The notes beneath the pieces are model-generated. The model worked only from the letters and a program-made list of their open reading frames with translations. It had not been told where the DNA came from and made no database searches. From assembly GCA_964650705.1 (NCBI GenBank), contig CAZYUJ010000010.1, positions 1 to 59,770 on the forward strand: 59,770 nt of DNA. The letters run 5' to 3'. Of this stretch, positions 6,919 to 16,140 are shown piece after piece. The first letter of the stretch is position 1; every line of letters begins with the position of its first letter. This DNA is from Faeciplasma sp964650705 (GTDB lineage Bacteria > Bacillota > Clostridia > Oscillospirales > Ruminococcaceae). The translations under genes were made by a program, and so were the position numbers.

Positions 6919-8568
6919 TTATATCCCCAGCCTTTTCTTAACGTCCTCAAGCTTGGCGCCGAAGTTGTCATATACCGTATACGCCATACTTCCCGAAACG
7001 GGCGGCTTCTTCTCCATTTTATAAAGCCGCTTGCCCGTTTCTTCATCTACCGCCGAAACAAGACTTCCTATCTTTGTCGGATAATCCTTTCTATTTATAT
7101 CAAGGGCTCTGTTGTAAAGCCCGTTGAGGTGGGTGACGTACAACCCTCTGATTCCCGCTGCAGAGAGGATCTCAAGGTGGCGTGACGCGATCTCAAGACA
7201 TTCATCGGGAGTAGTCGATTGGATAGACTCATTCATTATGACCATGCTGTCGGGAGTGATGAGGTCGCAGACAGCACGGAGCTGTTTGATCTCCGTGGTG
7301 AAGCGGCTGCTGTCGATGCCCACCTCTTCCTCCTTGGGGAAGTGGGTGAATATGTAATCGACCGGAGATATCTCTGCACTTTCGGCAGGGACATAAACCC
7401 CGATCTGAGCCAAAAGCTGGCAAAGCCCGATCCCTCTTGCGAAGGTAGTTTTTCCTCCGTTGTTGGCGCCGGTTATGAGATAGAATCTCTCCTCGGACAT
7501 CTCTATATCGTTTCGCACGATAAGCTCGTCACCGAATTTTTTATAGTCGGAAGAGGAAGCCTGTCTGAAATAACACAGATCAAACGCCTTCGTAAGTTCA
7601 AGCCTTCGCTCGCTTTTGGGCGCAAGCTTCGGCCGTGACATTTCAAGTCCTCGTGAACGGACGTAATTGATAAAGCTGACAGCTCCGTCGTAAAAATCGA
7701 GCTGATGCTCAAGCTCGTAAATATCGGAAAAGAACAGCACACGGTAGTTCTTTACAGCGTTGGCGATTCTGCGTGTAAAATCCTTTGTATAATTGTCCAG
7801 CTCTTTAAAAAGCGCCGTGTCCATATCGGAGGGCTGATGTCTTGTCGCTGAGTTTACGTGCTCCTCTCCTTCAAATTGCTCAAAGCCCTCATAGGTCTTG
7901 AACAAAAGCCTGTCGAGAACGTTGCCCTTGGGGTATATCTTCTTGCTTGATACCTCGAGGATCCCGCATACGTCCGGGGTCATATCGTGAGTAAAGTTTA
8001 TGCCGATCTTGACGCTTCTTACCGTTTTTGAGAATATCTCACGAAGCTCCGAAAGATTATTCTTGACCGTTTCGAACTCCTTGGTCTTTGGAAGAGCAGA
8101 GAAAAAGTCGAAGAGTGCCGTCATAGCCGTTGATTTGATGGTGTGGCGGTTTTTCTCATAGAAAAAGTTGATCTCATCGATGCAATCGAGGTAAACTTGA
8201 AGCTCATCCATTCGCATCTTAAGCTCCATAAACGAGTTGGGGGCCGTTTCGCCCGAATCAAGCTCCTTGTTGTTATCCGACAGCCGTCTGACTATCCTTC
8301 TAAAGGTATCCGAAAGCTTTGGCTGGCGCAGAAAATCCTCTAAACAATCAAGGCGGTAATCAAGCGTTTCAACGTCGTCGCACAGCTCGAGCATAAGGCT
8401 TAGCACCCGATCGGGATTTTGCGGCAGGAGCATTAAAGCTACTCGGCTTGCTTCAAGATCATCTATGTATGCACAGGGATATCTTGAAAGCGCCGCACGG
8501 CGGTCATAGGCATACTTTTGCTTGGAGGCGTTAGGATAAAAAAGGTTGACTTTGTCAGTGATCTTCAT
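6919..8568 (-). CDS. MutS-like ATPase (not a complete mismatch-repair MutS)
   Basis: 549 aa. I start at the second ATG (8568), which has AAAGGAG 6 bases upstream, rather than the ATG at 8589 that overlaps the ribosome site. The N-terminal 340 residues are helical, like the MutS lever and clamp. The C-terminal ABC-type ATPase domain has Walker A TGANNGGKTTF near residue 365 and a Walker-B-like segment VIMNESIQSTT, in which the usual Asp is Asn. It lacks the mismatch-recognition domain of MutS1 and the Smr domain of MutS2. Such short MutS-related proteins are common in Firmicutes and of unclear function. It is the first gene of a two-gene unit with the one-helix protein. Confidence 0.8.
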   Translation of the reverse strand: MKITDKVNLFYPNASKQKYAYDRRAALSRYPCAYIDDLEASRVALMLLPQNPDRVLSLMLELCDDVETLDYRLDCLEDFLRQPKLSDTFRRIVRRLSDNNKELDSGETAPNSFMELKMRMDELQVYLDCIDEINFFYEKNRHTIKSTAMTALFDFFSALPKTKEFETVKNNLSELREIFSKTVRSVKIGINFTHDMTPDVCGILEVSSKKIYPKGNVLDRLLFKTYEGFEQFEGEEHVNSATRHQPSDMDTALFKELDNYTKDFTRRIANAVKNYRVLFFSDIYELEHQLDFYDGAVSFINYVRSRGLEMSRPKLAPKSERRLELTKAFDLCYFRQASSSDYKKFGDELIVRNDIEMSEERFYLITGANNGGKTTFARGIGLCQLLAQIGVYVPAESAEISPVDYIFTHFPKEEEVGIDSSRFTTEIKQLRAVCDLITPDSMVIMNESIQSTTPDECLEIASRHLEILSAAGIRGLYVTHLNGLYNRALDINRKDYPTKIGSLVSAVDEETGKRLYKMEKKPPVSGSMAYTVYDNFGAKLEDVKKRLGI

Positions 8569-8645
8569 GTATGACTCCTTTGCAGACAAAACGTGGCTTT
8601 ATATATTATAACAACTTTTTCGGACAAAAGGTTGCATATACGGCG

Positions 8646-9422
8646 CTAAAACTTATAACTTTCCATCGACTCCTCAAGCGTTTCCCTAAACATCACAAAG
8701 AGCATAATGATGGGGAACATATACACCGTGCCGCCGGCATAGGATACGTCTGTGGGGATCTCCGAGAGCATAACGGATAGGGGCATTATATCGTCGTTTT
8801 CCATTGAGAAGATTAAGGCTTGATCAACCATATTCCAGCTTTCACAGAAGATTAAGATTGCCAAAGATACGATTGCAGGCTTGATTTGCGGAATGATAGC
8901 ATATCTGAAGGTCTTGAAAACAGAGGTCGTTTCCAAGGCTGTGCAGTCAATAAGCTCGTTTGGAATGTTCTTCATAAACTGTCTAAAGAGGAAGGTTGCA
9001 AAGGGCGAGAACATCATAGGGATAGTCAGCGCCATCGGCGTGTTGAGCATATTAAAATCACGAAGCTGAATGTAGTTGGGAAGTAGCGTTGCCTGGAACG
9101 GGAGCATCATAACGACGATATAGACAAAGAACAACGTATCTCTGCCCTTGAAGGGGATCTTTGCGAAGACAAAGCCAAGGGGCAGGGAGATCGCTATACT
9201 CACAACCGTTATGAGCGTTGCATAGATGACCGAGTTCCAGAAGAAGTCGAGGTATGTAAAGTTTGTGACGAACAGCTCCCAATAGCCCTTGAGGGTAATG
9301 GGGGATTCGCCGTAGCTAAACGACTTGATCGCTGTCATTATCACGGGGAAAGCGAAAATGATCGCAAGAAGTGCAAGGACAATAAGCCTTATCGTTTTCA
9401 AGATCTGAGATGTCCTTTTCAT
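8646..9422 (-). CDS. Sugar-type ABC transporter permease, MalG family
   Basis: 258 aa with six predicted membrane helices. The start is set at the ATG at 9420-9422 because AAGGAGG lies 6 bases upstream; the longer frame overlaps the preceding lipoprotein gene. The cytoplasmic loop DCTALETTSVFKTFRYAIIPQIKPA is the EAA motif that contacts the ATPase. It is the last gene of the lipoprotein cluster and pairs with the MalF-type permease at 11502-12341. No ATPase gene is in this cluster, so the pair must use one encoded elsewhere, for example a shared MsmX-type ATPase. Confidence 0.88.
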   Translation of the reverse strand: MKRTSQILKTIRLIVLALLAIIFAFPVIMTAIKSFSYGESPITLKGYWELFVTNFTYLDFFWNSVIYATLITVVSIAISLPLGFVFAKIPFKGRDTLFFVYIVVMMLPFQATLLPNYIQLRDFNMLNTPMALTIPMMFSPFATFLFRQFMKNIPNELIDCTALETTSVFKTFRYAIIPQIKPAIVSLAILIFCESWNMVDQALIFSMENDDIMPLSVMLSEIPTDVSYAGGTVYMFPIIMLFVMFRETLEESMESYKF

Positions 9423-9444
9423 TTTGCCCTCCTTAGGTTTTATT

Positions 9445-11493
9445 TTATTCATTCAAGCTGATATTAACCTGTCTTTGAAGCTCTTCAAGCGCTTCTTCGG
9501 CGGAAATAAGACCTCTTGAATAATTGTCACAAATAACTGCGGAATCTATCTCATAGCAGAAAATGAAGCCGTCTTTTGCGATGTCATAAAAATCGTTAAA
9601 CACCGCGGAATCGGGGTGATAGTCGCTTGAATAGGCTGATCTATCTTCAAGCAGGAAGGAATATACAGCCTGACCGCCTCTTACAGACATATAGTTGGTT
9701 GCAATGTCCTCGAGCAGCTTTTCGGCGGCTTCCTTGTTTTTGCTATAGGGGTTTATGATCGCAAATTCTAACTCTACATAGTTTGCTGTTACATCCTGTG
9801 AAAGTCTCGGCATCGGTATTGCTCGCCATTCCTCAAAAAACGTCGGGCAGTATATAGCGTAATAATAGTAGTTATAAAAGCTGATGCTCATAAACGTGAG
9901 GTCATCAGAGTACTGAGCCGATTCTTCTTTTCCGATCAGCTCCGGATCAACCTCGGGGTCATAAGTGAGCGGGTGTGTAAATCCATAAGGCTCCCAGCTA
10001 TCATAATCGGGATAATAAGTGCAAAGCTCGGTGAAGAATCCTTTGAATATATCGGATGTAAAATCGAACTCTCCGTTTTCAAAATCGCAATAGTATTCAG
10101 CGTATTGCATAAGCAAGGAATCATAGATCACGTTTCCGAACTGGAAGGCGTGCTTATCGGCGCTTTTGTTGCGAACACAGTCCATAAAATCTTCGTAATA
10201 TAAAAGCTCTTCTTCGGTGACATCTGCTTCTTCAAAAGATACTATAGGATATACGATTCCGTAAACATAATTTGAAATGGGCATCAAAGCCATGTCACCG
10301 TTTTTAGCAAAGCAAGCTTCGTTTATATAATCAAAACAGCTTTCGTTGAAGTCTTTGATGATATCCGATTCGATGGGCGTGTAAATATTCTTGTCCAACA
10401 GCTTTCCCGCAAGAGATGCGGAAATGAAATAAATATCTGCGTCGTCATCTCCTGCTAAGATCTTGAGGGCGATCTCGTCCTCACTAAGATATGTATAGCT
10501 TAAATTTGAATCAGTATACCGAGCCAAAGCTTCGGTGCTGATGTGAGACACAGACTCTTTATAAGGAGCACATATTTTCACAAGGCTTTTATATCCGATG
10601 CCGAAGTCGAGAATATAAGCCGACTCGATGCTTGCTGTGTTTGCATTGTAATAAAAAATGTTACCGTCCGAAAATGCCATGCCGCTTTCGGCGTATTCTC
10701 CCATTCCGTAAATGCCTGCATCGGGGACGCAAATTGAAATCTCGCCGTCTGTCAGCGATCTTCCGCATAGGTCACCCATCTGATCTGCATAGTAAAACAC
10801 ACCGTTTTCAAGGACAAACCGAGGAGTTGCGCCGATGTCGGTCATATCGCAGATATAGATCGGCTTTCCTTCTGTCGGTATCTCGTAAAGAGAATAAACC
10901 TCTTTACGGTCGATGACCTCTTTTGTGTAGACGTACATAACGCCGCCTGCGGAGCAATAAAGGCGCTGGTCTGTGCCAAGATCGAGTTCAGTCGCTTCGC
11001 CGCTTGCGAGGTCAACTCGCATAAGCTGTATCTTAAACCTGCCCGAGTCGTTGGTCGTGTGCATAGTCAACAAAGCAAAGTCGCCGTTTACAACGATACA
11101 GCTTGCGCTATAGCCGTCCATCTTCTCGCTGACGGCACTCATTTCGCCGCTGTTGTTATGGATCTTATACAAGTATCCGTCGGCGGACATTGCGTATATG
11201 TACTCATCGAAATAATAGGGCGCGCTGAAGCCATAGGTGTTTTCATATGCGGTGCGAAGCTCACCCGAATCATAGAACTTGCAGATGTTGCCGTTATAGG
11301 CGGCGTAGATGTTAAGGTACTTTCCGAAAGAAAAGTTAAAATACTCTACGGGTAAGGAGAAATTCCTTGCATAATACGACTCGGTGTCGCACACCTCCGT
11401 ATAATTGCTGAATGGCTTATCGCCTACGTTACAGCCTGATAAAATACCGACAGCGAGCACGAACACAGTCATGATCGACAGTAGCTTTTTCAT
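9445..11493 (-). CDS. Lipoprotein A: propeller-like region fused to a solute-binding-like module
   Basis: 682 aa. The start at 11493 is chosen for GAGG 6 bases upstream and the lipoprotein signal directly after it (lipobox LSGC). Residues about 40-310 are repeated beta-rich segments with Y-x-Y and G-x-L/Y patterns, like a beta-propeller. Residues about 320-682 resemble an extracellular solute-binding protein: LKILAGDDDADIY near 341-353, a PIESDII segment, and INPYSKNKEAAEKLLEDI near the C-terminus. The C-terminal half closely matches lipoprotein C (14260-15651), sharing PIESDII, EYYCDF, GFTHP and the C-terminal NE. It lies between two sugar-type permease genes, 3 bases of frame overlap from the upstream one, so it is probably the importer's binding protein. 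The ligand is unknown. Confidence 0.75.
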   Translation of the reverse strand: MKKLLSIMTVFVLAVGILSGCNVGDKPFSNYTEVCDTESYYARNFSLPVEYFNFSFGKYLNIYAAYNGNICKFYDSGELRTAYENTYGFSAPYYFDEYIYAMSADGYLYKIHNNSGEMSAVSEKMDGYSASCIVVNGDFALLTMHTTNDSGRFKIQLMRVDLASGEATELDLGTDQRLYCSAGGVMYVYTKEVIDRKEVYSLYEIPTEGKPIYICDMTDIGATPRFVLENGVFYYADQMGDLCGRSLTDGEISICVPDAGIYGMGEYAESGMAFSDGNIFYYNANTASIESAYILDFGIGYKSLVKICAPYKESVSHISTEALARYTDSNLSYTYLSEDEIALKILAGDDDADIYFISASLAGKLLDKNIYTPIESDIIKDFNESCFDYINEACFAKNGDMALMPISNYVYGIVYPIVSFEEADVTEEELLYYEDFMDCVRNKSADKHAFQFGNVIYDSLLMQYAEYYCDFENGEFDFTSDIFKGFFTELCTYYPDYDSWEPYGFTHPLTYDPEVDPELIGKEESAQYSDDLTFMSISFYNYYYYAIYCPTFFEEWRAIPMPRLSQDVTANYVELEFAIINPYSKNKEAAEKLLEDIATNYMSVRGGQAVYSFLLEDRSAYSSDYHPDSAVFNDFYDIAKDGFIFCYEIDSAVICDNYSRGLISAEEALEELQRQVNISLNE

Positions 11494-11501
11494 ACTCCAC
11501 C

Positions 11502-12341
11502 TCAATTCGTATAATCGCTCATCTTGTTCTCTAACTTATAGAGGGCAAAGATGATAACAGCCATAACGATCGTGAAGATGACCACCGCACAGCTGAGGTT
11601 TTGATAGTTGAGCTTATAGAAGTGGTTGTTCATATAGTTTTGCACCATATACGCCACGTCGGGCGGATAGTTGGTGTTATAGTATAGGTAGCTTTCCTTG
11701 AAGATCTTGAGGGAGTTGACAAACGTAAGAACAATGACAAAGAACATTGAGGGCGAGATCAGCGGCAGGGTGATCTTCGTGTGCATCTTTAACCCGTGCG
11801 CTCCGTCAACTGCGGCGGCTTCATAGACCTCGGGGGTCACTTTCATAAGAGCAGAGGTTATGAGGATTACGTCGATGCCGATGTTTTTCCAGATGAATAG
11901 GAGATAAAGCGGCAATATCTCGAAGAAGCTTGAAAGCCCGTCGATATTCATCAGCTCATAATACTGCTCGGTGCCGAAGATGGTCTGCCATATGAAGATC
12001 ATGCTCGCTGAGGGCAAGACGTAGGGGAGAACGAAAAAGCTCTTGATGAAGGAAAACCTCTGCGAGAGCTTGACGAGGCCCAAAGAGAGCAAAAGCGCAA
12101 GCAAGACCGTTGCAAGAACGGAGATAAGCGAGAAGATGACGGTATTTTTAAGCGCCATCAAAAAGAACTCGTTAGTGAGGACGGTTTTGTAATTCTCAAA
12201 CCCGACGAACTTTTTTGTGAAGGTGTTCTCGATGAACGAGTAGCCGACGCTTCTAAACATCGGGATTATATAAAACACCGCAAAGCCCACCAACGCAGGA
12301 AGGCTTAGAAGCAGGATTTTGCGTTTTAAGGTTTTGTGCAT
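11502..12341 (-). CDS. Sugar-type ABC transporter permease, MalF family
   Basis: 279 aa with six predicted helices. The start at 12341 is chosen for AAAGGAG 6 bases upstream; the longer frame to 12380 begins before that site. The loop VYEAAAVDGAHGLKMHTKITLPLISP is the EAA motif of binding-protein-dependent importers. It forms the heterodimeric channel with the MalG-type protein at 8646-9422. The gene follows lipoprotein B by 44 bases and precedes lipoprotein A, so the order is B, MalF-type, A, MalG-type on one transcript. Confidence 0.88.
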   Translation of the reverse strand: MHKTLKRKILLLSLPALVGFAVFYIIPMFRSVGYSFIENTFTKKFVGFENYKTVLTNEFFLMALKNTVIFSLISVLATVLLALLLSLGLVKLSQRFSFIKSFFVLPYVLPSASMIFIWQTIFGTEQYYELMNIDGLSSFFEILPLYLLFIWKNIGIDVILITSALMKVTPEVYEAAAVDGAHGLKMHTKITLPLISPSMFFVIVLTFVNSLKIFKESYLYYNTNYPPDVAYMVQNYMNNHFYKLNYQNLSCAVVIFTIVMAVIIFALYKLENKMSDYTN

Positions 12342-12385
12342 ACGGGGCTCCTTTCGGGTGATGATGTATCGATTATTCAAGCGGC

Positions 12386-14155
12386 TTATTCGTATACGGT
12401 CATTCGAATTTTGCTGTAATATTCATCCGCAATTCTTTTGATATCTTCATAGTTATCAGCAGCTTGAACGGCGGTGATCGCTTCGGATATAACCACTATC
12501 GTTTCTTGTCCGGCACCTCTCCAGGAAGGATAGCAGGACGAATAATCAAAATCGGTATCATAATGTGCAAGGAGATAATTAAACAGCGTATCTTCAAACT
12601 CTCGATCATATTCTCCGAGACAGAGATTCATAATTTCATTTAAAAACAGAGCGGCGTTTTCCTTGTTTTCGGCAGCAGGGTTCATTAAATAGCAGGACGA
12701 AGAGATTATATAAGTGTCTTGACAGATGACCTCACACGGAACGTCGAAATCGGGATGCTCATAATAATACTTAAGTAATTCATAAAGATAAGTGCCGTCA
12801 TCGCTGTACGTACCGTCAACGCTGTCAAAGTATTTATTCAAATATGCAGTAAGCGCCAGGTAATAGCCTCTGTCAAACGATGTGCTGTCCTTTTCCATTG
12901 TATCTATAGCATATAGGCTGTTCATAACATACGGTATTCCGAATATTTTGCCGTCATAGGAATATCCGTATTTAAGAAGCTCGGAGCACCTATTAATGTT
13001 CTCTTGTAATACTTCAAGCGTTCCCAGATCATAAAATGCGGTGTTTTTAACATAATCCTGAATGTCTATATCGGTCGAATGAAAGACGTCAATATCGCTG
13101 TCGCCCGCCATTATCTTAAGAGCAAAATTCTCGCGCTCGTCATAGTCATATTGCTTGATAACTACATCAATATTATATTTATCTTTAAGCTTAGCCGCCA
13201 AAAATCCTATCTCGATTTGCGGATATCCGACAACAGCCATATTAATAACGGGATACTCTTTATCGGTATCAAACACCTCGATCCTGTTAAGATTATCGGA
13301 AATTACCACAAAGAGATTGTTACAACCGGTAAGAGTCTCACAATTCCATTCGTAAACACCGGTGTCTTTAGTGAAGATCGAAAGCTGTGTTTTTTCGTCC
13401 GTTTCGATGTCGAATTCACATAGAGCCATCCCGAAGGAAGCAGTGCTATAAAACTTTATGCTGTTGTTTCGATCATCATAGCAAAAATCGACGACAAAAT
13501 CTCTTATATAGATCCTTTCTCCGCGTTTACCCGAATCAATATCATAACTGATAATATAGGTATCCTGTGATGAGTTCGCATCAATATATGTAAAGTATTT
13601 GTTGCCTTCGTAATTTGCTATTCTATAAAATCCGCCTGAGGAATTTGTCTTTACGCTCAGATCGTCTTTTCTGATGTATGTGTGGGCATAGCCCTTTTGG
13701 ACAGGATAAGCAAAGACGAAATAATCATCTGTTACAATGAATTCCATAAAGGAACTCATTGTGACATCATCAAGAGCGCCGTCGGGTATATCTATGGCAT
13801 CCAAAAGAGTCCCGTTTTCATCTATGGTATAGATCGTATTCCCTTCATCTGAAAGGTATATGACTCCGTCTCCTGACGTTATATACAAAAGGTTATCGGC
13901 ATTATAGATGCGTTCTGATACGGCATTAACAAGATCAAGCTTATAAACGCCGTCAGGCTCTAAAATATAGAGCTTATCCGCTAGCTGTGTTGCGGAAACA
14001 GTGTTCTCGGTATCATAAGGGATCTCGTCAAGTGCAGAATATATTATGCTGTTTTCCGTGACGTCCGTCTCGTTCGGTTTTGCGGTTTCTTGGCACGCTG
14101 TCATGACCGTTGCACAAATAGCCGTTGATAAGATGATCGCAAGTATTCTTTTCAT
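12386..14155 (-). CDS. Lipoprotein B: propeller-like region fused to a short solute-binding-like module
   Basis: 589 aa. The start at 14155 follows AGGAGGG by 7 bases and opens a lipoprotein signal (lipobox MTAC, Cys20). Residues about 50-290 are beta-rich repeats with Y-I/T-Y and SDEGNTIYTIDENG-like blades. Residues about 295-589 begin with a GYPQIEIGFLAAKL segment, then ALKIMAGDSDIDVF near 340-352, and end with NKENAALFLNEI and a charged C-terminus. The binding module is shorter than a normal sugar-binding protein and groups with lipoproteins D and E. It is transcribed from its own promoter with phased TTAA boxes (14187-14256), heading the unit B, permease, A, permease. Confidence 0.7.
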   Translation of the reverse strand: MKRILAIILSTAICATVMTACQETAKPNETDVTENSIIYSALDEIPYDTENTVSATQLADKLYILEPDGVYKLDLVNAVSERIYNADNLLYITSGDGVIYLSDEGNTIYTIDENGTLLDAIDIPDGALDDVTMSSFMEFIVTDDYFVFAYPVQKGYAHTYIRKDDLSVKTNSSGGFYRIANYEGNKYFTYIDANSSQDTYIISYDIDSGKRGERIYIRDFVVDFCYDDRNNSIKFYSTASFGMALCEFDIETDEKTQLSIFTKDTGVYEWNCETLTGCNNLFVVISDNLNRIEVFDTDKEYPVINMAVVGYPQIEIGFLAAKLKDKYNIDVVIKQYDYDERENFALKIMAGDSDIDVFHSTDIDIQDYVKNTAFYDLGTLEVLQENINRCSELLKYGYSYDGKIFGIPYVMNSLYAIDTMEKDSTSFDRGYYLALTAYLNKYFDSVDGTYSDDGTYLYELLKYYYEHPDFDVPCEVICQDTYIISSSCYLMNPAAENKENAALFLNEIMNLCLGEYDREFEDTLFNYLLAHYDTDFDYSSCYPSWRGAGQETIVVISEAITAVQAADNYEDIKRIADEYYSKIRMTVYE

Positions 14156-14186
14156 AAGTTTTCCCTCCTGAATATTTTCTGATTCC

Positions 14187-14215
14187 AGCATAACATGCTG
14201 ATTTCAAGCCTTCAA
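14187..14215 (-). promoter_or_regulatory. Promoter of the lipoprotein B unit
   Basis: TTGAAG, 17 bp, TATGCT. It is the twin of the promoter at 16106-16134: both share ATTATTGAA at the -35 and GCATGTTAT into the -10. Confidence 0.65.
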
Positions 14216-14221
14216 TAATTC

Positions 14222-14256
14222 TTAAGGAAACTTAATCTATCTTAATCAAATCTTAA
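14222..14256 (-). promoter_or_regulatory. Four phased TTAA boxes, probable response-regulator site
   Basis: On the minus strand TTAAG boxes occur at 14253-14256, 14242-14245, 14232-14235 and 14222-14225, spaced 11, 10 and 10 bp. The last box is 10 bp from the -35. This face-of-the-helix spacing next to a -35 is typical of PhoB/OmpR-family activator sites. The same array stands at 16141-16175. Confidence 0.6.
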
Positions 14257-14259
14257 TGA

Positions 14260-15651
14260 TCATTCATTCAGCCACATATTGACCTCTCGGCTATACGCTT
14301 CGATCGCTTCGTCGAGGGTCGATCTTTCGTTTTGGAAGTCATCGACGTCGTTTCGGGCGGAAAGAAGCTGATAGTTGCTGACGAAGCCGTTTTTGCAAAT
14401 ACCGTATACATCGCTAAATATCTGAGTATCCTTCATGTATGTGTCGGGATACTCGTTTTTGTCCGCTCTGATGAAGGCATATGAGCTGATAGAATCAAAA
14501 TAATTCTCAGCGATATATTCAAGGAGCTTGACCGCCTCATCATACTTCTCGCTGTACGGATTGATAAACGCAAAGGTCGCATTAACATAGTCGGCATCAA
14601 CCTCCTCGCTTATCCGGGGAATATGCACAGCTCGCCAGCCGTTGATGTCAAAATCCACTTTTACGAACGAGTCGGGAGTCGATGCGCTTATGAAATGCTC
14701 ATATGAAGATACGGTCGTGAAAAGCGTTTTACCGTTATCCAACGCAAGCCTCGAATATGAGGTGCCAAGTGCCGAAGGGTGGGTAAATCCCGTCATCACT
14801 GGCGCTTGACCCGTGCGCCTCCAACCGCCGTATAAGCTGTATATATTCTTATAAAGCTCGGTATCATAATCGAACTTTTTACTTGCAAAGTCACAGTAGT
14901 ATTCTTCGTACTGTAAGCCGTAAAGTGACATAAGCGTGTCGCCCATGGCATAGGCTTTTCTTTCGCCGTTATAGTTGTTTACAAGGCTGTGAAAATCATC
15001 GTAATAAGCAATATCTGCTTCGTTAAAGCCGAGCTCATCTGCCGCCTGAATAGGGTATGCCACAAATGCGGCACTTGAAACAAGAGGCATAGCAACGGTT
15101 TGTCCCTTTTCGTCGGCGGCAACCTCAGAAAGATAACCGAAACAGCCGTCGTTGAACTCCCGGATGATATCTGACTCAATGGGAAGATAGATGCCTCGCT
15201 CGACCAGCGAGCGGATACTTGAGGCGTTGAGCAGATAAATATCAATATCGCTGTCTCCTGCAAGGATCTTTAAAACGATCTCATCGGTAAAGAAGGTGAC
15301 GAAATCGCTTTCGACCCCTGACTCTGCCGCACCGTTTTGCATAGCAACGGGTGTCAGCACGTTATAGCTCCCCGCAATGTTGAGCTTGGCCGTATCTACC
15401 TCTACCTGCTCTGACGGCAAGACCTGAAACTGACCGTTGCCGTCATCAACGAAGCGGCCGCTTGAGCTGTCGGAAGCGGTCGCATCAGCATAAGATGCTT
15501 CGGTTTCCCATATGATGTGATCGGTGGTGACACCTGTCGATGACTCGGAAGCGCTGCTTTGATCAGGCCTTTCGTTTTTTACATTGCCGCATGACGAGAG
15601 CAGAGTTACGACCGTTATGATCATAAGCATGAATGAGAGCGATCTTTTCAT
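14260..15651 (-). CDS. Lipoprotein C: solute-binding-like protein without propeller
   Basis: 463 aa. A lipoprotein signal ends at LSSC (Cys21), followed by a Ser/Thr/Asp-rich linker to about residue 90. There is no propeller. The solute-binding-like part has VLKILAGDSDIDIY near 122-135, then PIESDIIREFN, EEYYCDF, GFTHP, INPYSEKYDEAVKLLEYI and the C-terminal NMWLNE. It is a near-paralogue of the C-terminal half of lipoprotein A, so the two arose by duplication with loss or gain of the propeller. AAGGAG lies before the ATG. It follows the one-helix protein gene by 36 bases and is probably co-transcribed from the promoter at 16106-16134. Confidence 0.75.
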   Translation of the reverse strand: MKRSLSFMLMIITVVTLLSSCGNVKNERPDQSSASESSTGVTTDHIIWETEASYADATASDSSSGRFVDDGNGQFQVLPSEQVEVDTAKLNIAGSYNVLTPVAMQNGAAESGVESDFVTFFTDEIVLKILAGDSDIDIYLLNASSIRSLVERGIYLPIESDIIREFNDGCFGYLSEVAADEKGQTVAMPLVSSAAFVAYPIQAADELGFNEADIAYYDDFHSLVNNYNGERKAYAMGDTLMSLYGLQYEEYYCDFASKKFDYDTELYKNIYSLYGGWRRTGQAPVMTGFTHPSALGTSYSRLALDNGKTLFTTVSSYEHFISASTPDSFVKVDFDINGWRAVHIPRISEEVDADYVNATFAFINPYSEKYDEAVKLLEYIAENYFDSISSYAFIRADKNEYPDTYMKDTQIFSDVYGICKNGFVSNYQLLSARNDVDDFQNERSTLDEAIEAYSREVNMWLNE

Positions 15652-15687
15652 ACAATTTCTCCTTCGGCTGATATACAGGGCTGAGTG

Positions 15688-16074
15688 CTATTCCTTCTCC
15701 ACAACTCTCATCCCGTCGCTGAGCGGTTCAGTCGATGAAACGACAAACTGACCGTTTACCCTCTCCTCGGGGACAACTATTACATAGCCGTCGAAATATC
15801 CTGTTCCATCGGGAGAGTATGAGACAAGCTTGTGGCGGACGACCGTTAGGATCTCGGCGGAAAAGCCGGGCTGAGATTCAACTGTATAAATATAAGCGCC
15901 GTCGGATTCTTCAAACACCGCTCCCTTCGGAAGATACATGTCCTCATTAACTCTGAATGAATAATCAAGCTCTACCTCAGGGTTCGTTGAGTAATAAAGG
16001 CTTTCGCCGAAGAACGTGAAGAAGACTATCACCAAGCAAAATGCGATAGAAAGACCAAGTACAACTTTTTTCAT
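15688..16074 (-). CDS. One-helix membrane protein with extracytoplasmic domain, adaptor-like C-terminus
   Basis: 128 aa. The ATG at 16074 is preferred; a GTG at 16083 sits too close to AAGGAG. Residues 1-22 form a membrane helix. The outside part has YLPKGAVFEESDGAYIYTVE, a middle strand region and VVSSTEPLSDGMRV. This pattern resembles the C-terminal, membrane-proximal part of HlyD/MacA-type adaptor proteins of Firmicutes ABC exporters, but the lipoyl and hairpin domains are missing. It stands alone between lipoproteins D and C and is the first gene after the promoter with phased TTAA boxes. Its role is unknown. Confidence 0.6.
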   Translation of the reverse strand: MKKVVLGLSIAFCLVIVFFTFFGESLYYSTNPEVELDYSFRVNEDMYLPKGAVFEESDGAYIYTVESQPGFSAEILTVVRHKLVSYSPDGTGYFDGYVIVVPEERVNGQFVVSSTEPLSDGMRVVEKE

Positions 16075-16105
16075 ATTCTCCACGCTCCTTATTCGTTATG
16101 CTTAA

Positions 16106-16134
16106 AGTATAACATGCCGTATATATGTGTTCAA
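16106..16134 (-). promoter_or_regulatory. Promoter of the one-helix protein / lipoprotein C unit
   Basis: TTGAAC, 17 bp, TATACT on the minus strand. Confidence 0.65.
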
Positions 16135-16140
16135 TAATTA

